From the NCBI GenBank assembly GCA_937901915.1, contig CALGUD010000021.1, forward strand, positions 1 through 24,129: a stretch of 24,129 nt of DNA, in the 5' to 3' direction. The position numbers were made by a program, and so were the translations under genes. The notes under the pieces were generated by a model. It made no database searches, had not been told where the DNA came from, and saw only the letters and a list, made by a program, of their open reading frames with translations. Shown one piece after another: positions 7,648 through 15,392 of this stretch. How positions within the stretch are numbered: the first letter of the stretch is position 1; every line of letters begins with the position of its first letter. Origin of the DNA: an uncultured Flavobacteriaceae bacterium. Its GTDB lineage: Bacteria; Bacteroidota; Bacteroidia; Flavobacteriales; Flavobacteriaceae.

Positions 7648-8067
7648 ATGAAAAGAACAAAAATTATTACAATCGTACTAGCATTTGTGGTTTGGGGTGG
7701 ATTGCAGACGGTTTCTGCACAAGTTACTGACCCCAATCAACAAAATCAAACTCAGAATCAAGCAATTAATCAGGACATGGTTAATGATGCATGGGAAAGA
7801 GATTGGGATAATATGAACGATCAGGAAAGGCAGCGTTTCACCGAAGAGTGGAACAATTCAGCTAATGCCTCCGAAATTCAGCAAAGAAGGCAACAGGAGT
7901 TGAATAACTTGTCAGCCCAGGAGCGCAATAAACAAGATAGAAAACTCCGGGAGCGAAGAAATGAATGGCAAAATATGAGTTCCAATGAGCGGAATGAGTT
8001 TGGACAAAAGATCCAGGAATATAACAGTAATAATGCCAGTACAAACAGAAACAATAACCGAAGGTAG
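7648..8067 (+). CDS. Small exported W-motif protein (paralogue A)
   Basis: This is a 139-residue protein of unknown function with a Sec signal peptide (MKRTKIITIVLAFVVWGGLQTVSAQ, residues 1-25). The mature N-terminus is rich in Q and N. A block MVNDAWERDWDNMNDQERQRF leads into TEEWN, and a second block has WQNMSSNERNEFGQ near the C-terminus. These share the W-x-x-M-S/N-x-x-E-R pattern with the two larger neighbours. The block D-W-D-x-x-x-x-x-E-R-x-x-F-x-x-E-W is also found twice in gene 2, so this protein resembles a single unit of that one. It is closely related to the next gene. It has no cysteine and no membrane segment beyond the signal. A terminator-like hairpin follows. Confidence 0.82.
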   Translation: MKRTKIITIVLAFVVWGGLQTVSAQVTDPNQQNQTQNQAINQDMVNDAWERDWDNMNDQERQRFTEEWNNSANASEIQQRRQQELNNLSAQERNKQDRKLRERRNEWQNMSSNERNEFGQKIQEYNSNNASTNRNNNRR

Positions 8068-8081
8068 TATTTAATGAATTG

Positions 8082-8109
8082 AAAAGCGGAGACTCGTCTT
8101 CGCTTTTTC
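8082..8109 (+). terminator. Terminator-like hairpin between paralogues A and B
   Basis: The stem 8082-8092 (AAAAGCGGAGA) pairs with 8097-8107 (TCTTCGCTTTT) around CTCG, with one G-U pair, and a short T-rich tail follows. The next gene begins about 50 bases later with no visible promoter of its own, so this may be a leaky terminator that lowers its expression. Confidence 0.65.
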
Positions 8110-8156
8110 TATTTTATTAAAGATCAGAATACATTAATTAATATTAAATTAATAAT

Positions 8157-8579
8157 ATGAAAAAGATGAAAATTGTAACAATGATGTTGACATTTATATT
8201 ATTGGGTGGAGTACAGACAACTTTTGCTCAGATAACCAATGTCAGCGGAGAAGACCAAAATGCTAATCAGGAAATGGTTACCGATGCATGGGAAAGAGAT
8301 TGGGATAACATGGATGATAAGCAGAGGAAGGAGTTTACTGAGGAATGGAATTATACTTCAGAAGCAGACCGTCAGCAGAAAATGCAGGAACGCCAGATGA
8401 AGAGACAGCAGGAGCTAAATGATATGGCAACAATCGAACGTGATGAATACACACAAAATTTGCAGGACCGAAAGGATAAATGGCAAAATATGAGTCCTAA
8501 TGAACGTGAACAGTTTGGGCAAAGAGTTCTTGATTACTATAGTGGAGACAGTGTTCACCAGTATTATAGCAGACATTAA
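8157..8579 (+). CDS. Small exported W-motif protein (paralogue B)
   Basis: This 140-residue protein of unknown function is a clear paralogue of the preceding gene. The signal peptide is MKKMKIVTMMLTFILLGGVQTTFAQ. It shares MVTDAWERDWDNMDDKQRKEF, then TEEWN, and WQNMSPNEREQFGQ, with a charged Q/R/E linker between them that is longer than in its sister. A second ATG three codons in (MKIVTMM) is an alternative start. It lies within 90 bases of paralogue A, with only a leaky-looking hairpin between, so the two are probably cotranscribed in part. The gene ends 42 bases before the convergent recG, and I see no clear terminator in that gap. Confidence 0.82.
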   Translation: MKKMKIVTMMLTFILLGGVQTTFAQITNVSGEDQNANQEMVTDAWERDWDNMDDKQRKEFTEEWNYTSEADRQQKMQERQMKRQQELNDMATIERDEYTQNLQDRKDKWQNMSPNEREQFGQRVLDYYSGDSVHQYYSRH

Positions 8580-8621
8580 ATCTACTGATAATTCTTAAAG
8601 TTTGATCGGTGGTATAGAGTT

Positions 8622-10727
8622 TTAACTTATATAATTCCAGATATTTTTATGTTTAGCCAATTGGGTGTATGCATATTTTAATATCTTGTTGTGCTCTTTA
8701 GATAAGGAAGGATCGTCTTTTAAAACTTTAAGGGCATAATATCTTGCGGTTTTAAGAATATCATTATCCTTTATAACATCTGCTATTTTTAAATTTAAAA
8801 CCCCACTTTGCTGAGTGCCCATTATATCTCCTGGACCCCGCAACCGGAGATCTACTTCTGCAATTTCAAAACCATCATTGGTGCGGGTCATAGTTTCTAA
8901 CCGGGTTTTAGAATCGTTGGTGAGTTTATGACTGGTCATTAATATGCAATAGCTTTGTTCTGCACCACGCCCAACGCGTCCCCTTAATTGGTGTAATTGT
9001 GACAAGCCAAATCTTTCTGCACTTTCAATGACCATTACAGAGGCATTAGGTACATCTACACCCACTTCGATTACTGTAGTAGCGACCATGATCTGTGTTT
9101 CTCCTTTAACAAAGCGTTCCATTTCATAATCTTTGTCAGCAGGTTTCATTTGTCCGTGAACTATAGATATTTGATATTGTGGTTTTGGAAATTCCCGTTC
9201 TATACTTGCATAACCATCCATCAGGTCTTTATAATCCATTTTTTCTGATTCCTGTATGAGTGGGTATACAATATAAATTTGCCTTCCTTTTTCAATTTCA
9301 TCTCTCATAAAACGGAAAACCTTTAATCTATTTGTATCATAACGATGTACCGTTTTAATTGATTTTCTTCCAGGGGGTAGCTCATCAATAACAGAAATAT
9401 CCAGGTCGCCGTACACGCTCATTGCAAGAGTTCGCGGTATAGGAGTAGCTGTCATGACCAGAACGTGAGGTGGTATCTCATTTTTATGCCACAGTTTAGA
9501 GCGTTGTGCCACTCCAAATCGGTGCTGTTCGTCAATAATAGCTAACCCCAGGTTTTTAAATTGTACTTTGTCTTCCAGTACTGCATGAGTGCCAATAAGA
9601 ATGTTAAGCGAACCATTTTCAAGTTCATCATGAATTATTTTTCGTTCTGAAGTTTTAGAGGAACCCGTCAGTAACTTCACTTGTAAATTTAAATCCTTTA
9701 CCAATTTCGATATCCCGTTAAAATGCTGTTGTGCTAAAATTTCTGTAGGAGCCATAAGACATGCCTGAAAATCATTATCTATTGCAAGTAACATACACAT
9801 AAATGCCACAATAGTTTTTCCGGAACCCACATCTCCTTGTAAAAGCCGGTTCATTTGAGCATTACTTCCTAAATCATTACGAATCTCTTTAATGACCCGT
9901 TTTTGCGCCTTTGTTAATTCAAAAGGAAGATGGTTTTTGTAAAATTCATTAAACAATTCACCAACCTGGTCAAAGTTAAAACCTTTTATTTTTTGCTTTC
10001 GGATAAGGTTTTTAATAATAAGTTGAAGTTGGATGTAAAAAAGTTCTTCAAATTTTAACCTGTACTGAGCTTTTGCCAATAACTCCTGGCTTTTTGGAAA
10101 GTGAATATTAAACATGGCATCGCTTTTAGAAACCAGTTTTAATTCAGATAGGATAGGGGGGGAGAGCGTTTCTGTGAATTTACCCTTAGTTTCAAGAAAA
10201 AGTTGCTGCATTAATTTATTAATAACCCTGTTGGTAATTCCCCTCCCGGTCAGTTTCTCAGTAGAAGGATAAACAGGCTGCATTGCAGATCTCAGGCTTT
10301 GCTCATGTTCAGTAAGTAGCTCCATTTCTGGGTGAGGCATATTAAAAACACCGTTAAACCAATTGGTTTTGCCAAAAATTACATAAGGCTGATTTATTTT
10401 TATGCTCTCCCTGATCCATTTATGGCCACGAAACCATACGAGTTCCATTTGTCCGGTTTCATCCACAAAAGTAGCAACCAATCGTTTTCCTTTATTTTGT
10501 TCTACCATTTTTAAGTGAACAATTTTCCCAACAACCTGTACCTCCGAGTTGTTTCGCTGTAATTGGTTTATTTTGTAGTAATGCGTTTTATCAATATACC
10601 GGTTAGGAAAAAGATTAATGAGGTCCTGATAGGTGTGAATTCCCAATTCACTACGGAGCAAATCGGCCCTGTTGGGGCCAACTCCTTTTAAGTAATCTAT
10701 GGGTGTTTGAAGTAAATCAGGATTCAT
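8622..10727 (-). CDS. recG: ATP-dependent DNA helicase RecG
   Basis: RecG is a double-strand DNA translocase that remodels stalled replication forks and Holliday junctions. The 701 residues are the normal family length. The N-terminal wedge/OB region spans about residues 1-200. The helicase core has Walker A GDVGSGKT at 298-305, APTEILAQQH near 326, the DExH-type box DEQH at 399-402, TATPIPRT near 426-433, and motif VI HQLRGRVGRG at 579-588. The C-terminal RecG signature LRLRGPGDIMGTQQSG is also present. The start ATG gives the expected N-terminus (LQTPIDYLKGVGPNRADLL). It is divergent from the aminopeptidase gene across a 124-base gap, in which I can see only imperfect -7 elements. Identification is firm. 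Confidence 0.97.
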   Translation of the reverse strand: MNPDLLQTPIDYLKGVGPNRADLLRSELGIHTYQDLINLFPNRYIDKTHYYKINQLQRNNSEVQVVGKIVHLKMVEQNKGKRLVATFVDETGQMELVWFRGHKWIRESIKINQPYVIFGKTNWFNGVFNMPHPEMELLTEHEQSLRSAMQPVYPSTEKLTGRGITNRVINKLMQQLFLETKGKFTETLSPPILSELKLVSKSDAMFNIHFPKSQELLAKAQYRLKFEELFYIQLQLIIKNLIRKQKIKGFNFDQVGELFNEFYKNHLPFELTKAQKRVIKEIRNDLGSNAQMNRLLQGDVGSGKTIVAFMCMLLAIDNDFQACLMAPTEILAQQHFNGISKLVKDLNLQVKLLTGSSKTSERKIIHDELENGSLNILIGTHAVLEDKVQFKNLGLAIIDEQHRFGVAQRSKLWHKNEIPPHVLVMTATPIPRTLAMSVYGDLDISVIDELPPGRKSIKTVHRYDTNRLKVFRFMRDEIEKGRQIYIVYPLIQESEKMDYKDLMDGYASIEREFPKPQYQISIVHGQMKPADKDYEMERFVKGETQIMVATTVIEVGVDVPNASVMVIESAERFGLSQLHQLRGRVGRGAEQSYCILMTSHKLTNDSKTRLETMTRTNDGFEIAEVDLRLRGPGDIMGTQQSGVLNLKIADVIKDNDILKTARYYALKVLKDDPSLSKEHNKILKYAYTQLAKHKNIWNYIS

Positions 10728-10851
10728 GAGGCTAATATAATTCTTATATCAGAAAAATGATAATTTGAAATTAATGAATACTTTCTGTACGGCTTTAAAT
10801 TTAGTATCTTTAAAAACTAAATTTTGGTATTGAATTTGCCCTGAAGTCCAT

Positions 10852-12993
10852 ATGAACCGATTTTTTTTATTTATATTTCTTACACCACTGTCTTTTTTAA
10901 AAGCGCAGCAAGTAAGCTATGTCGATTTTACACATGGGGTAGCAGATATTCGTATAAATCCCCATATTCAGGAAGTAGAAGGGTATATCACCTATAAGTT
11001 TGATGTTTTACAGAATACAGATTCCTTGTTTGTTGATGCGCAAAACATGCAGTTTACCTCTGTGCATCTGGATGGAAAAAAAGTAAAGTATACCAACACA
11101 GGCACTAAACTTTTGGTGTATAAGAAGTTAAAATCAAAATCAAGCCATTCACTCCAACTTCAGTATAAAACTAATCCTAAAAAAACAATGTATTTTATAG
11201 ACTGGGAGTTTAATGCAACAGACAACTTTTCAGGTGACATACCGGTAAATTTATACAAGAAAGCAGTAGAAAAACAGGTATGGACACAAGGACAGGGAAA
11301 ATATACCAGTAATTGGCTACCCAGCTTTGATGATATGAATGAAAAAGTTGAATTTGACCTGAACATTACATTCCATAAAGATTATGAAGTTGTTTCCAAT
11401 GGTAAATTATTAAAAACAGAAGAAAAAGATAGCTTAAAAACATGGTATTTTGATATGACCCGCCCAATGAGCAGTTATCTGCTGGCACTGGCTATTGGTG
11501 ACTATGACAAAAAAATAGAATACTCAAAAAGAGGTGTTCCTTTAGAAATGTATTATTACCCGGAAGATTCTCTAAAGTTTGAACCAACTTATCGTTATAC
11601 AAAAGAAATATTTGATTTTATTGAAGAAGAGATCGGGATGCCTTACCCATGGCAAAATTACAAGCAAATACCTGTAAAAGACTTTTTGTACGCAGGCATG
11701 GAAAACACTACAGCCACTATTTTTTCTGATACTTATGTTATCGATTCTATCTCATTTGTTGATAAAAACTATGTAAACGTCAATGCACATGAGCTTGCAC
11801 ATCAATGGTTTGGTAATCTAATTACTGAAGAATCCGGCACACATCATTGGTTGCACGAAGGGTTTGCCACGTATTATGCATTATTAGCTGAAAAAGCAAT
11901 TTTTGGTAACGATTATTATTATTGGAAGCTATACGAATCTTCACAACAACTTATGACATTATCTGAGCAAGGGCGAGGGGAGAGTTTGTTAAATCCCAAA
12001 GCTAGTAGTTTAACATTTTACGAAAAAGGGGCCTGGGCATTACATATCTTACGACAAACAGTAGGTGAAAAGTCTTTTAAATCCGCAGTAAAAAGTTATC
12101 TTGAAAAAAACCAGTTTAAAAATGTGAGGACTGATGATTTTATAGATGAGGTTGAAGAAATCAGTAAAACGGATTTAAGTGACTTCAAGAAAAAATGGTT
12201 AGAGAATGAGAATATGCCTCATGAGGATATTGAACAGTTTTTTTATAAGAATCTAAAGGAAAATTCTTTTTTCTTGTCATTGGCTCAAATTGAATTTTCA
12301 GTAGAACGTTATATTGATAGCATAGAAAATTCCGGAAAAAACATCATTAATGCTACAATATTTTACCCGGTAGCAGAAAAATTTTTAAGAAAAGTTAAAA
12401 ATTATAAGTCAGCCGATGACTATTTCCTGAAGGCATTAAATACTGATAATATTGAAATAAGGCAAGTTGTAGCAACTACCTTAGATACTATTCCGATTCA
12501 CTTACAAAAAGATTTTGAATCCTTGCTGAAGGATAAAAGCTATGTTACAATAGAAAATGCATTGTACAAACTATGGCTTAATTTTCCTGAAAAAAGGGGT
12601 GAATATTTAAAACAAACCAAAGGTATAACAGGGTTCAATGACAAAAATGTCAGAATCATGTGGTTAGCATTAGCCTTAGCTACACCTGGTTTTGAGGACG
12701 ACCATAAACAATATTATTTTTATGAACTCTCAGGGTATACATCACCTGTTCACCATTTTGAAGTCCGGCAGAATGCTTTTACATACCTGTACCAGATACA
12801 GGCATTTACAGATCAGAATCTAAAAGATCTCATTAATGGGGGGAGGCACCATTCCTGGCGTTTTGCAAAATTTTCAGGAGATTTATTGGATATGTTATTA
12901 CAAAATCAGGACTATAAAAAAAGATTTGTAGATTTAATCGTTGAATTAGATGAAGACAAAGCAAATTATTTATTAAAAAAAATTGAAGATTGA
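10852..12993 (+). CDS. Secreted M1-family zinc aminopeptidase
   Basis: This metallopeptidase removes N-terminal residues from peptides, probably in the periplasm or outside the cell. A signal peptide covers residues 1-19 (MNRFFLFIFLTPLSFLKAQ). The N-terminal beta domain runs to about residue 220. The catalytic domain has GMEN at 282-285 for substrate N-terminus binding. The zinc site is HELAHQW at 313-319 (H313, H317, catalytic Glu314), with the third ligand E336 in WLHEGFATY. A likely catalytic tyrosine is Y390 in FYEKGAWALH. The C-terminal part is helical. All key M1 residues are present and the 713-residue length is usual. The stop TGA overlaps the start of the next gene, so it heads an operon with two patatins. 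An imperfect -7 element TATCTTTA lies at 10805-10812. Substrate preference cannot be told. Confidence 0.92.
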   Translation: MNRFFLFIFLTPLSFLKAQQVSYVDFTHGVADIRINPHIQEVEGYITYKFDVLQNTDSLFVDAQNMQFTSVHLDGKKVKYTNTGTKLLVYKKLKSKSSHSLQLQYKTNPKKTMYFIDWEFNATDNFSGDIPVNLYKKAVEKQVWTQGQGKYTSNWLPSFDDMNEKVEFDLNITFHKDYEVVSNGKLLKTEEKDSLKTWYFDMTRPMSSYLLALAIGDYDKKIEYSKRGVPLEMYYYPEDSLKFEPTYRYTKEIFDFIEEEIGMPYPWQNYKQIPVKDFLYAGMENTTATIFSDTYVIDSISFVDKNYVNVNAHELAHQWFGNLITEESGTHHWLHEGFATYYALLAEKAIFGNDYYYWKLYESSQQLMTLSEQGRGESLLNPKASSLTFYEKGAWALHILRQTVGEKSFKSAVKSYLEKNQFKNVRTDDFIDEVEEISKTDLSDFKKKWLENENMPHEDIEQFFYKNLKENSFFLSLAQIEFSVERYIDSIENSGKNIINATIFYPVAEKFLRKVKNYKSADDYFLKALNTDNIEIRQVVATTLDTIPIHLQKDFESLLKDKSYVTIENALYKLWLNFPEKRGEYLKQTKGITGFNDKNVRIMWLALALATPGFEDDHKQYYFYELSGYTSPVHHFEVRQNAFTYLYQIQAFTDQNLKDLINGGRHHSWRFAKFSGDLLDMLLQNQDYKKRFVDLIVELDEDKANYLLKKIED

Positions 12994-13895
12994 GAGCACT
13001 TGTTATTTCAGGAGGAGGGAGTAAAGGAGCCTTTGCAGGAGGGGTGGCTCAATTTCTTATTGAAGAACTCAAAAGGGATTATCAACTCTATTTAGGAACT
13101 TCAACAGGAAGCCTATTAGTTTCCCATCTGGCATTAAATAAGATCAAAAAAATAAAAGAAGTCTATACTTCAGTGGATAATGACAGTATTTTTAGTCTTT
13201 GCCCATTTATTATTAAAGAAAAATACGGAACGCAGAACATATCAATTCACCATTTTAATGTTTTAAGAAATTTTTTAAGGGGAAGTAAGACCTTCGGAGA
13301 GAGTCACAACCTGAAAAAGTTGATACAGGATACTTTTACTGAAGTCGAATTCAGAAAATTAAAAAGATCAGCAACTGATATCGTAGTTACTGTAGCTAAT
13401 TTGTCCCTTAACCAGGTGGAGTATAAGTCAATTCATGATTTTGATTACGAAGATTTCTGTGAATGGATATGGATATCATGTAATTTTACCCCATTTATGA
13501 CGTTAGCAAAGAAAAACTTTTGTGAATATGCCGATGGTGGCTTGGGTAGTATGGTGCCAATAGAGGAAGCTATCAAAAGAGGGGCAACCGAGATAGATGC
13601 CATTATTTTACAAACAGAAGTATCGCAATTAAATAGAATGCCCTCTAAAAATGCGTTTTCTTTATTGAGTAGTATGTTTAATTTTATGTTGGACCGAATT
13701 GAAAATCAGAATATACGAATAGGTAAATTTGTTGCATCGCATCAGGATATTATAATAAACTTTTATTATACCCCTATAGTACTAACTACAAATTCGCTTA
13801 TTTTTAATAAAGAAAAAATGACCCGATGGTGGGAGAGTGGTTATCAGTTTGCAAAGCTTAAAAATGAAGATTTAAGTCAATTAGAAATATTATAA
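12990..13895 (+). CDS. Patatin-like phospholipase family protein 1 (TTG start)
   Basis: This is a predicted cytoplasmic serine acyl hydrolase with a Ser-Asp dyad. The oxyanion-hole motif GGGSKGAFAGG is at residues 8-18. The nucleophile elbow is GTSTG at 36-40 with Ser38, and the DGG motif is at 182-184 with Asp182. It has no signal peptide or membrane segment. At 301 residues it is a compact single-domain member. The start is a TTG at 12990, inside TTGA, so it overlaps the stop of the aminopeptidase by four bases. The choice is backed by the paralogue directly downstream, whose ATG start gives the same N-terminus, MRALVISGGGSKGAFAGG. Likely activity is lipid ester hydrolysis; substrate is unknown. 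The two patatins are clearly a tandem duplication. Confidence 0.9.
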   Translation: MRALVISGGGSKGAFAGGVAQFLIEELKRDYQLYLGTSTGSLLVSHLALNKIKKIKEVYTSVDNDSIFSLCPFIIKEKYGTQNISIHHFNVLRNFLRGSKTFGESHNLKKLIQDTFTEVEFRKLKRSATDIVVTVANLSLNQVEYKSIHDFDYEDFCEWIWISCNFTPFMTLAKKNFCEYADGGLGSMVPIEEAIKRGATEIDAIILQTEVSQLNRMPSKNAFSLLSSMFNFMLDRIENQNIRIGKFVASHQDIIINFYYTPIVLTTNSLIFNKEKMTRWWESGYQFAKLKNEDLSQLEIL

Positions 13896-14819
13896 ATGAG
13901 AGCACTGGTTATAAGTGGAGGAGGAAGTAAAGGAGCCTTTGCAGGTGGTGTTGCCCAATACCTTCTGGAGGTTGAAAAAAAAGAATACGATATTTTTGTT
14001 GGTACATCAACGGGAAGCTTGCTTATTCCACATCTTGCTAATGGTAATGTTGAAAAAATACATAACATTTATACCAATGTAACCCAGCGGAGTATTTTTA
14101 GCAACAATCCTTTTGTAGTTAAGAAAAAGGACGGCAGGGAGTATGTGACCATTAATCACCTCAATGTTATTTGGCAGCTAATCAAGAGAAAAAGAACTTT
14201 TGGTGAAAGCAAAAACCTGAGAAAGAATATTTCCCGAAATTTCTCTGAGGATGATTTTGAACTTTTAAAGAAAAACAAAAAAGAGGTAGTTGTAACAGTT
14301 TCAAACCTCTCAAAAAATAGAGTGGAATATAAATCTATTAATGATTTTATGTACCAGGATTTTTGTGATTGGATTTGGATTTCATGCAACTATGTGCCAT
14401 TTATGTCATTGGCAGAAAAGAACGGGTTTGAATATGCCGATGGTGGATTTGGTTCTGTGGTGCCTATACGGGAAGCTATAAAACGAGGCGCTACAGAAGT
14501 AGATGCTATTATGTTAGAAGCAGAAAATATGGAATATAATAAAGTTCTGGGTAAAAACCCGTTTTCCCTTATGGTAAGCCTTTTCGGTTTTGTACTGGAC
14601 CAGGTAGAGCATCACGACTTAATTGTTGGGAAATTAGCCGCCCTGAATAACAGTGTAAAGCTCAATACCTATTTCACACCCGTACAATTAACTGAAAATT
14701 CTTTATATTTTAATAAAAAACTAATGTCTGAGTGGTGGCAACAGGGTTTTGATTATGCAAAAGAAAAGGCCGACAGTAAGAAAGCCACCTTGCTAAAAAA
14801 AATAGATAAGGCAGTTTAG
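13896..14819 (+). CDS. Patatin-like phospholipase family protein 2
   Basis: This 307-residue paralogue of the preceding gene has the full active site: GGGSKGAFAGG at residues 8-18, GTSTG with Ser38, and DGG with Asp182. Long stretches are shared with patatin 1, among them WIWISCN, EYADGG and EAIKRGATE. The C-terminus differs more and ends in a lysine-rich tail. Its ATG directly follows the TAA of patatin 1 with no base between, which suggests translational coupling and equal expression. It has no export signal. Keeping both catalytic residues in both copies suggests that neither is a dead duplicate. A weak UUCG-loop hairpin at about 14842-14860 might end the transcript. Confidence 0.9.
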   Translation: MRALVISGGGSKGAFAGGVAQYLLEVEKKEYDIFVGTSTGSLLIPHLANGNVEKIHNIYTNVTQRSIFSNNPFVVKKKDGREYVTINHLNVIWQLIKRKRTFGESKNLRKNISRNFSEDDFELLKKNKKEVVVTVSNLSKNRVEYKSINDFMYQDFCDWIWISCNYVPFMSLAEKNGFEYADGGFGSVVPIREAIKRGATEVDAIMLEAENMEYNKVLGKNPFSLMVSLFGFVLDQVEHHDLIVGKLAALNNSVKLNTYFTPVQLTENSLYFNKKLMSEWWQQGFDYAKEKADSKKATLLKKIDKAV

Positions 14820-15008
14820 AATTCCATTTTTATAATAAATCATAAACACTTCGGTTTTATTTGTTTCCTCAGAGGATATTCCAACAATTATCTCTAAGGT
14901 ATATTGGTTGTAAATTTTATGATCAAACTTTCCTTCTTGTTTCCGATTATTGCCTAAATCTAAAAACAGAATAAGCAAGTCAAGCTTATTATTAATTTCT
15001 TTTAACAT
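14793..15008 (-). CDS. Doubtful small ORF, hypothetical
   Basis: This is a 71-codon frame on the minus strand, beginning MLKEINNKLDLLILFLDL and ending in an aromatic, hydrophobic tail. It overlaps the end of patatin 2 by 27 bases. The residue composition is not absurd for a protein, but I recognise no family, no good promoter and no terminator. It could be a gene remnant or chance. Confidence 0.22.
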   Translation of the reverse strand: MLKEINNKLDLLILFLDLGNNRKQEGKFDHKIYNQYTLEIIVGISSEETNKTEVFMIYYKNGILNCLIYFF

Positions 15009-15207
15009 TCACTAGTATGATTTAGCTATGTCAATCACATAAACTTTTCCATACTTTTATCTTACTAAACTCTTTTTCAGATTTTTATAGACATTGTCTG
15101 ATATATAAAAAATGAAGATGGATTTTTTTGTGCATCCATTTATATATCTTAATTATTTATTATATTGTAATATTATTTTTTCATTTTATGATATTTTTTT
15201 GATAATT
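15009..15207. other. AT-rich gap, nothing recognisable
   Basis: This lies between the patatin operon and the conserved leader of the first susC. It is very AT-rich with long T runs. I see no gene, no strong hairpin and no convincing promoter, though the promoter of the susC transcript should lie near its right end. Confidence 0.5.
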
Positions 15208-15275
15208 TAGATAGTCATAAATGTTAGCGGACACATTCAAAAATTATTTTCTAACCAATAAATAGTTTAAGAAAT

Positions 15276-15305
15276 ATGAAAAAATTTATAAATCGGGGCC
15301 CTTAA
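15276..15305 (+). CDS. Putative leader peptide MKKFINRGP
   Basis: This is a nine-codon reading frame ending in Gly-Pro-TAA, 87 bases before the susC ATG. The second susC has the matching MKRFNNYGP-TAA at the same distance. Length, the MK-K/R-F start, the N at position 6 and the GP-stop end are all kept, while codons differ at several places (for example ATAAATCGG against AACAACTAT). That pattern suggests the peptide matters as well as the DNA. A C-terminal Pro before the stop is known to slow termination in other arrest peptides, so a ribosome-stalling role is plausible but unproven. Confidence 0.55.
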   Translation: MKKFINRGP

Positions 15306-15315
15306 TACACAAACG

Positions 15316-15330
15316 ATTTCGTAACGAAAT
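15316..15330 (+). promoter_or_regulatory. Palindrome in the leader of the first susC
   Basis: ATTTCGTAACGAAAT is a 6-bp inverted repeat around TAA, starting 11 bases after the leader-peptide stop. It is identical at 20828-20842. The 3' arm could pair instead with ATTTCATT at 15347-15354 (one mismatch), so two competing RNA hairpins are possible. It could equally be a protein-binding operator. Confidence 0.55.
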
Positions 15331-15392
15331 TACACCACGAATCCCCATTTCATTTTCGACTTATTATTAAAAACCAACTAACTTTTTAACTG

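Larger units (their letters stand above)
15208..15392 (+). promoter_or_regulatory. Conserved susC leader region, copy 1
   Basis: These roughly 185 bases align with 20727-20905 ahead of the second susC. In order, they share GATAGT, GGACA, CTAACCAA, a nine-codon reading frame, an identical palindrome with its flanks, and a nearly identical start region (TTATTAAAAACCAACTAAC, then TTTAACTG directly before the ATG). The stretches between these islands differ. The order suggests a transcribed leader that controls the transporter genes. Confidence 0.65.

Noticed and set aside
15316..15330. Palindrome taken as an intrinsic terminator
   Set aside because: The stem is only 6 bp with a 3-base loop, and no T run follows in either copy. 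A regulatory hairpin or operator fits better.
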